From Sipunculus nudus (taxonomy: Eukaryota > Annelida > Sipuncula > Golfingiida > Sipunculidae): DNA of 64,000 bases. Within the stretch, counting starts at the first letter, position 1; the number at the start of each line of letters is the position of its first letter. Below, piece after piece: positions 23,639-32,400 of the stretch. The notes under the pieces are model-generated. The model had not been told where the DNA came from and searched no databases. It saw nothing but the letters and a program-made list of their open reading frames with translations. The DNA is taken from assembly GCA_026874595.1 (NCBI GenBank), contig CM049311.1:51341676-51405675 (forward strand). The letters are read 5' to 3'. The translations under genes and the position numbers were made by a program.

Positions 23639-26600
23639 ACGCTAATGAACACATTCTGTCCTGATGGAGGCACCAAGCAATCAAGATTTAGCAGGATACA
23701 TTATAAATTTATTTTAAGGTACACCTTTCACTTGTTTCGTCGATTAAGAAATAGAGAAGAGGAAACGTTATCCTTTCTTATTTGTGTATTAGCGGTAGGA
23801 TAACTGCCAGATAATCCCAAAACAAAGCCATTAACTATAGCCGTGATTTACGGACCATTTGATCACATGACAGCTAGGCATCTCAGACCGTCCGAGACAC
23901 GAGGTCTCGCACGCATGACTCACGCATCCTGTCCCCAGCGGATGATCATAGCCGTTAGTCAGAGATACCAGCCTGGCACCAAACACCAAGCAACATCGTC
24001 CTGACATAAGTACACCAAGCGACATCATCGTAACACACATATATACGATATGGTTCTTATTATTTAGATTAGCTATATAAATGTACAAATCTAAAATAAA
24101 AAATAATTACTAGAAAGCACTCAAACAGCACAGACCTCCGCAAAGGCAGCTCAATACCCCCATATTCCATTTTCAGAAATTCAACATTTTTCCTTACAAT
24201 TCCTGGTTCCATATGGTGATCCGGATCCCCCCACAATTGTTGAGCAATCCTGAAAGTTTAATCGAAATCCGTCAAAAACATTTTTATTAATGTCGGTAAC
24301 AGAAAAACAGACAGACTAATAGACAGGAAGAACAAACAGACCAACAAACCAACGCCGGCAAAAGCATTATCTCCTTGGCGGAGGTAATTATGTGATAGTT
24401 TGTTCGGCTAATGGATAGGTTTGTTCCCTCCAACCTCAATATTATCACACAGTTTGCCACAGCCTACAGCACTGTATCAGGTACCCGGTACTAAAAGTTA
24501 AATATGAAATGAAACTCCATGACAAGAATCAACACTTACATTTATTCTATATCTTGATTCTCTCAGATATATTTGTCAAAAGACCTGGTTTCAATCTTAG
24601 AATCTTTATAACACGAAACAAATAATCAGCACCTTCTAAAGGTAGATCTTCCTCCATGTGATCATCGACCTTCACCATCATCAGCGGTATCATCAGCTGT
24701 AAAATACAGTGATTTTATTGCATTTCCAAAATAACTTGGCAACGTGTGTTTTTTTTTGTTTCACGTAACGCAGCTACCGTTGAAATGATCTACCAGTTTA
24801 AAAAAAAATATTATGGAGCATCCTTCGTAAAAGAGCGTTAAGAAGTATATGTGCTAACGCTTATGAGTATCAGAGTTAAGAAATATGTGCGCTAACGCTT
24901 ATGAGTATCAGAGTTAAGAAATATGTGCGCTAACGCTTATGAGTATCAGAGTTAAGAAATATGTGCGCTAACGCTTATGAGTATCAGAGTTAAGAAATAT
25001 GTGCGCTAACGCTTATGAGTATCAGAGTTAAGAAATATGTGCGCTAACGCTTATGAGTATCAGAGTTAAGAAATATGTGCGCTAACGCTTATGAGTATCA
25101 GAGTTAAGAAATATGTGCGCTAACGCTTATGAGTATCAGAGTTTAGAAATATGTGCGCTAACGCTTATGAGTATCAGAGTTAAGAAGTATGTATGCTAAC
25201 GCTGATGAGTATCAGCGTGGAGAAGTATGTGTGCTAACGCTGATGAGTATCAGCGTGGAGAAGTAAAAGTATCAGCGTGGAGAAGTAAGTGTGCTAACGC
25301 TGATGAGTATCAGCGTGGAGAAGTAAGTGTGCTAACGTTCATGAGTATCAGCGTGGAGAAGTAAGTGTGCTAACGCTGATGAGTATCAGCGTGGAGAAGT
25401 ATGTTTGCTAACGCTGATGAGTATCAGCGTGGAGAAGTAAAAGTATCAGCGTGGAGAAGTAAGTGTGCTAACGCTGATGAGTATCAGCGTGGAGAAGTAA
25501 GTGTGCTAACGCTGATGAGTATCAGCGTGGAGAAGTAAGTGTGCTAACGCTGATGAGTATCAGCGTGGAGAAGTATGTGTGCTAACGCTGATGAGTATCA
25601 GCGTGGAGAAGTAAAAGTATCAGCGTGGAGAAGTAAGTGTGCTAACGCTGATGAGTATCAGCGTGGAGAAGTAAGTGTGCTAACGCTGATGAGTATCAGC
25701 GTGGAGAAGTAAGTGTGCTAACGCTGATGAGTATCAGCGTGGAGAAGTATGTTTGCTAACGCTGATGAGTATCAGCGTGGAGAAGTATGTGTGCTAACGC
25801 TGATGAGTACCAGCGTGGAGAAGTATGTGTGCTAACGCTGATGAGTACCAGCGTGGAGAAGTAAGTGTGCTAACGCTGATGAGTACCAGCGTGGAGAAGT
25901 AAGTGTGCTAACGCTGATGAGTACCAGCGTGGAGAAGTAAGTGTGCTAACGCTGATGAGTACCAGCGTGGAGAAGTATGTGTGCTAACGCTGATGAGTAT
26001 CAGCGTGGAGAAGTATGTGTGCTAACGCTGATGAGTATCAGCGTGGAGAAGTATGTGTGCTAACGCTGATGAGTATCAGCGTGGAGAAGTATGTGTGCTA
26101 ACGCTGATGAGTATCAGCGTGGTGAAATATGTGTGCTAACGCTGATGAGTATCAGCGTGGAGAAGTATGTGTGCTAACGCTCATGAGTATCAGCGTGGAG
26201 AAGTAAGTGTGCTAACGTTCATGAGTATCAGCGTGGAGAAGTATGTGTGCTAACGCTGATGAGTATCAGCGTAGAGAAGTATGTGTGCTAACGCTGATGA
26301 GTATCAGCGTGAGAAGTATGTGTGCTAACGCTGATGAGTATCAGCGTGGAGAAGTAAGTGTGCTAACGCTGATGAGTATCAGTGTGGAGAAGTATGTGTG
26401 CTTACGCTGATGTGTAACAGCGTGGAGAAGTATGTGTGCTAACGCTGATGAGTATCAGCGTGGAGAAGTATGTGTGCTAACGCTGATGAGTATCAGCGTG
26501 GAGAAGTATGTGTGCTAACGCTGATGAGTATCATCGTGGAGAAATATGTGTGCTAACGCTGATGAGTATCAGCGTGGAGAGGTATGTGTGCTGCTAACGC

Positions 26601-28983
26601 TGATGAGTATCAAAGTTAAGAAGTATATGTGTTCACGCTTATAATAACAGTTATTCTTTCAATGTGAATTAAGAACGATATTTAAGGAGGACGTGTCATC
26701 AGAAAGAACCGAGAAAATACTAAATCCTGATTATTAACATATTTCTATTGACCTCTCCTGTATGGGTTTATTACCTCCTTTGTTCAAATGTGTTATGACC
26801 AGGACTAGGTTTCACTTGAATGTATTTGCTAATTAGCTTAACTTATGCCTGACCAAATTCGTGTATTGAACATTTTTGAATATGTTAACATTATGGGAAT
26901 CCCTGTTTGTTTGAAGCACAACTATTATCTGTGGAACACGTGCTTTTATTAATAATAAAAAGAAACGGGTCTTTTGAGTCTCTCTCAGGGCTGTTTATCT
27001 GGAATTTTTCTTTAGAAAATAAAATAAAAGCAACTGGTAGCCCCTTTTTTGTCGCGAAACCTACAAATTAAAAAAACCCAAGAAAATGAGAAGACAAAAT
27101 ATGAATGGAAAGAAAGAGAAGCAATCGTCGATGTACAGCATGAACGTTCACTTTATTCATATTTACAGTTGTCCTTTTTCTCATTACACATTTAGTATTA
27201 CTTACATAGGTAGAGTGGAACCCCGCCTTGCGACCACCCCGCCATTGCGACCACCCCCACAATTACGACCACCTATCTTGGTCCCAAATATACGATCCAT
27301 GTAACTTAGAGTTTCACAAATACGACCACCCCCTAATTACGACCACTTTGGTCAGTCCCCAAGGTGGTCGTAATTGTGGGGTTCCACTGTATTTCGTGAA
27401 ATTTAAAACACCAAAACGCTAAAAACTGGTAGACGTCATCTATGACCATGATAACATATAACTATATCAGAAAGAAGTTGTTCACAAATCTATTCATTGG
27501 TGTGCTACCCCGACGTCTGCAGAACATAAATATCGAATTTTGGTGGCAGAATGATGCTGGGCGACACCTGTCAGCTGGTCTGGAGACTATTGCAGCCCCT
27601 GGAAATTGAAACATTTATTGAACGGATTAAATTACTAAGAAAATCATGTTTTACAAACCCCACACGTGTATATACTATCATGATGGCTGTATGATAAACT
27701 CTCATAATAATAATAAAAAAACAGGGAAGGCATAGTGACCGCATGATTTGCTTATTTGTGCAGAATAACTATTACTGTCCTTGTTTGAAGAGGAAATCCA
27801 ACTTCCATGAATTGAACTCTCAATGCCCTTTAAACTGGAAATATATAAAAGGTTACGAAATAACGGATAATGTAGCCCTGATCAAACGATTTAAGCCACT
27901 TAATTTCGTACGATGCTGCTTCGAAGAGTCGGTATAATAAATCTGCACTTTGAGTCGTAGAAGCTGCCATAGTTAATACGAATTACAAGGAACCACGCGC
28001 TTCTGCTACGACCAACATAGGCATTATTTACGATATAAACCGTAAACATACCACAGCACTCTTGAGATTCACTATTAAATTGCTCCATAGCCCTTAACTT
28101 AGACTGGCCCAGTCTATTGAATTATGACCCTTAATTGTTGCCTCTTACAGAGAAATCAAACATTCCCTCACTGTATCGCACTTAGTGTCGGTACTGCCAC
28201 CTCGCGGCAACTTATATAACTAATTACCGTACTCTGGCCCTCTTATTTTTTGATAAGAGCTAGTACTGACTCACATCTATCGGTACATAGAATCACGTCT
28301 TATTTTTAGCATTTTAGTAGTAAAAATAAATACACTAAAGCCCAGGCAGGGCTACCCTTAACTTACTCAAAGACGAGTTGGGGGAACACATTTAAATGAG
28401 GAGTGACATAGAATATAATACAGAATCGAACTCTTACTGTTCACGCCAATTCAATGGCACAGCATGGATGAGCTTAAACAAGAGCGCATGTATTTGTTTA
28501 CATTTTAGCTTTTTTCTGACTGTTTTCTTTGCACAACAAGGACGTCCTGAGCATAATACCGTAATTACTGTGTTTCCCTGTGTGAATTTGATATTTTATG
28601 TAATTTTCCCTGATTATTTACAGAGCTGTAACTTTCATGATCATGACAATTAAAGAGGCAGACAGTAAACTTTGGTGTTTACGATACAAGCTTACAGATG
28701 TTACTAACCAACACAAATGGCTCACGCCCAAAACTTCATTTCGTACTGAGACCTGATCAGGTCTGATTGGAGTAGCTTATACATTGATAATGCTTCAGTA
28801 ATGCGTTTACCTTTTCTAGATTATTTTTAAATAGGTGCAGTGTCTGCTGTTAAATAGCGAATATAACGACCTCTGGTGAATGAATGAAAAATTATTTTCA
28901 GACCAAAGATCTGCCCTTGAAGGACTGCTGTTTGTTGTCGTTCAGGGACGGCGTCCTCTTACAAACCGGTGTACCTGGTAAGT

Positions 28984-29048
<65 letters not shown>

Positions 29049-29358
29049 TTTAAATTCCAGTTAGTAAACAGAATCCGTGGAAAAGCTGGTGTCTTTAGTC
29101 AGTTTATATTTCATTTTAAGCTTTAATTTCATCCTGAGATCATGATATGTTAAAAATGCTTTTGTTTAGTAAGGTCGACTTGCAGGCGCACTTTGACAGC
29201 CAATTGTAATTTTTTTATATATGTATATAAATGTAAATTAGTCAACACGATGCTTACAATCGTTTGATTCCTTACACGTGATATGCATGTATATTTATAC
29301 GCTCTGGTTATACCACTTTGCAATCAGTGCATTGCAAACAACCTAGAAAGAACAATTG

Positions 29359-29419
<61 letters not shown>

Positions 29420-32400
29420 GCTTATATCAGAAATCATAAACAATTTTTCTGAAATTATTTGATAAAATTTTCATTTGAGAATGTATGTTTTTTACAGACA
29501 CTATTTCCTTCCAAGAATTGGAACCAGAAGTCATACCGCCCGCGATCATTCAGCTTCTCCTGGTGTTACAGGTAGGTTAAAATGTTACAGATAGTCTATA
29601 CTGTTACAGGTTGGTTATAATGTTTCAGATAGTCTAGACTGTTACAGGTAGGTTATAATGTAACAGATAGTTTATACTGTTACAGATAGGTTATAATGTA
29701 ACAGATAGTCTAGACTGTTACAGGTAGGTTATAATATTACAGATTATATATACTTTTACAGGTAGGTTATAAAGTTACAGATAGTCTAGACTGTTACAGG
29801 AAGGTGATAATGTTACAGATAGCCAATACTGTTACAGGTAGGTTATAATGTTTCAGATAGTCCAGACTGTTACAGGTGGGTTATAATGTTACAGATAGTC
29901 TATTCTGTTACAGGCATGTTACAATGTAATATATAGTCTGCATAAAAAATAATGGATGGATCTCGTCTGTCCAGACAATGTCACGCGGAATACGACAAGG
30001 TTGTCCAGTTTCCGCTCTCTTATTAATTTCAGTCGAATTTATGGAATAATAATCAAATACACGGTTTTTTGATAAATGAAGATAATGTAAAAATAACGCA
30101 ATATGCAGACGACGCAACGATTATAGTTTCTGACTATGATTCTATCAGTCAGGCACTATGCGAAGTTCAATCTTCGGACAAGTATCTGGACTCAAATTAA
30201 ATCTAGAAAAATGTATAGGGATATGGTTAGGTCAAAATAACTACAAACCTAATAATTATGCAGGAATTACTTGGACTGAAGAACCAGTCAAGTACCTCGG
30301 GGTATATATATGTACAAATAGAATTATTTGCTTGCCGTAAAAATTGGGACGAAGCAATAGAAAAACTATTAACAAATATCAATATTTGGAAAAGACGAAA
30401 TTTATCAATTTTTGGGAAAATCCTTATCTTAAAAACTCTGGGTGTATCGCAATTTTTGTTAAAAGCAGCTGTGACTGAAATAGATAGTGGATATATTAAA
30501 AAAATAGAAAGTATAATGTACAGCTTCCTCTGGAATAAGCATGATAGAATAAAAAGAAATACTTTAATAGGATCCCTCAACCGGGGCGGTCTTAAAATGC
30601 CTGATATTGAGTCAATATTCCATGCTGCAAAATGTGCATGGATACCAAAAATTCTACATGGAAATTATCGAGCGTCTAGTATCTTAAATTTATTTTTAGA
30701 AGAAATAGGTCTAGATTTTCAGTCTATGATACAAACTAATATTTCGAATTCAAATGAATTTGAAATAATTTCATCATTGCCAATATTTTATCAACATATG
30801 ATACAAAGTTATAACCGTTGCAAAACTATTAAACCCCTGGAGAAAATAACAGCACAACAGCTATCAAAGGAATTTATATGGGGTAACAAATACTTCTACA
30901 TAAAGGAAAACCTATACTTTTTAAGGCATGGTCAAAAGCCAAAATATTACATTTTCGAGATTTATTTGATGGTACCAAATTTATTGAAGAAAATTATGTT
31001 TTACAGAGACTAAAGGAAAAGAGAAACTGGATAATTGAATATGCAGTGCTAAAACGTATAATGTATACTGTAACAGGTTGGTTTTAGTGTTACAGGAAGT
31101 TATAATGTTTAAGGTGGGTTATAATCTTAAAGGTAGGTTATAATGTTACAGCTAGGTCGATTGTAATGTAATAGGATAGTTGAGTTTTATATGAAAGCAA
31201 GGCACAACGTTCAAATATGTAGTCTTTTTACTCCTTAGTGGAGATAATATCGCACTCTACTTGCTTCTCACATTGAAGTACAGGTATTGCTTTAGCCGCG
31301 AATAAACATTCTCAGGCAGTGGCGACATCTTGAGCTTGAGAAAATAACTACATGTACTATTATTGTACAATCCGCACTTGTACGGTCCCTGGTCTTCCTG
31401 TTTGATATAGCCCTATAAAAAGGGATGCCTCACTGTAAAATTGAACAAAGATTAGGCTCCACATAAATTTCTATAAGTGTAAGCCTCAGATTCCCTTTAA
31501 TTCAAAGCAAGCTTTTCCCTGATGGAGAATTCGGTAAATATTGTCAATATTGTCTGGTCATTTTTATTTATCAATATATTAATAATATATTAACAAGATA
31601 CTCTGCAAATTTAATTAAGGCCTTTGAAAAAAAAATATCACATTTTGGAAATTCATCCAGAATTCACATACCATGGTTTGTATCATGTAACCATGCACTT
31701 TATACGCATCTTTGTAAAAAAAAAAGTGGGTTCCATTATTTCTTTCCATTAGCTGTATCCAGTACGTGTTCGAGGATATATTACACATATACGAGTACCT
31801 TTCAAGGTAAAATATGTGCCTAATGAATGAGTCTACCTGAGTAAAGTAGCAATGGAGATATTCAATGGCTCCTGCTTCTTGATATCACTGCAAGATATGT
31901 ATGTAACATACAGCTTTCTTGACTTTCCTGGGTTTATTATAGTTAACTTTCAAATATTCTTCGGGCGATATATGCCTTACGAAAAATATCATGATAAATC
32001 GATAGGATCAGATCTTATTCGAAATATCTTGTGACCTCTAAATTTTGGTTGCAACATCCATGCAGTTATGCAGGATTATAGAACATATATGATTTTAATT
32101 TTATGAAAATACATTTATATAATCAGACCTACAACAAAAAAGATTTTTTTATACATATAAAATTTAGTCCTTGTTTTTCGAATTGAAAAGGTAAAAAAAA
32201 ATCATCCGTATCAAAATCACCTTTTCTTATTTTATTTGTTTTAATTAAATAAAAATTCTAATAAGGATCTCCGAATGAGTAAAGACTGTAGAATGACTTT
32301 AAGGTATAACTATAAGAAGTGTCACTCCTTTGTCCTGCCTAACTGTTTAGCGTTCCTTTCCGTCTCGATGGTTATTAAATTTTCTTATTGTGTTGAACAG

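Noticed and set aside
24836-26640. CRISPR-like array of regular repeats
   Set aside because: The whole 38-bp unit repeats without unique spacers, in a eukaryotic intron; it is a satellite.
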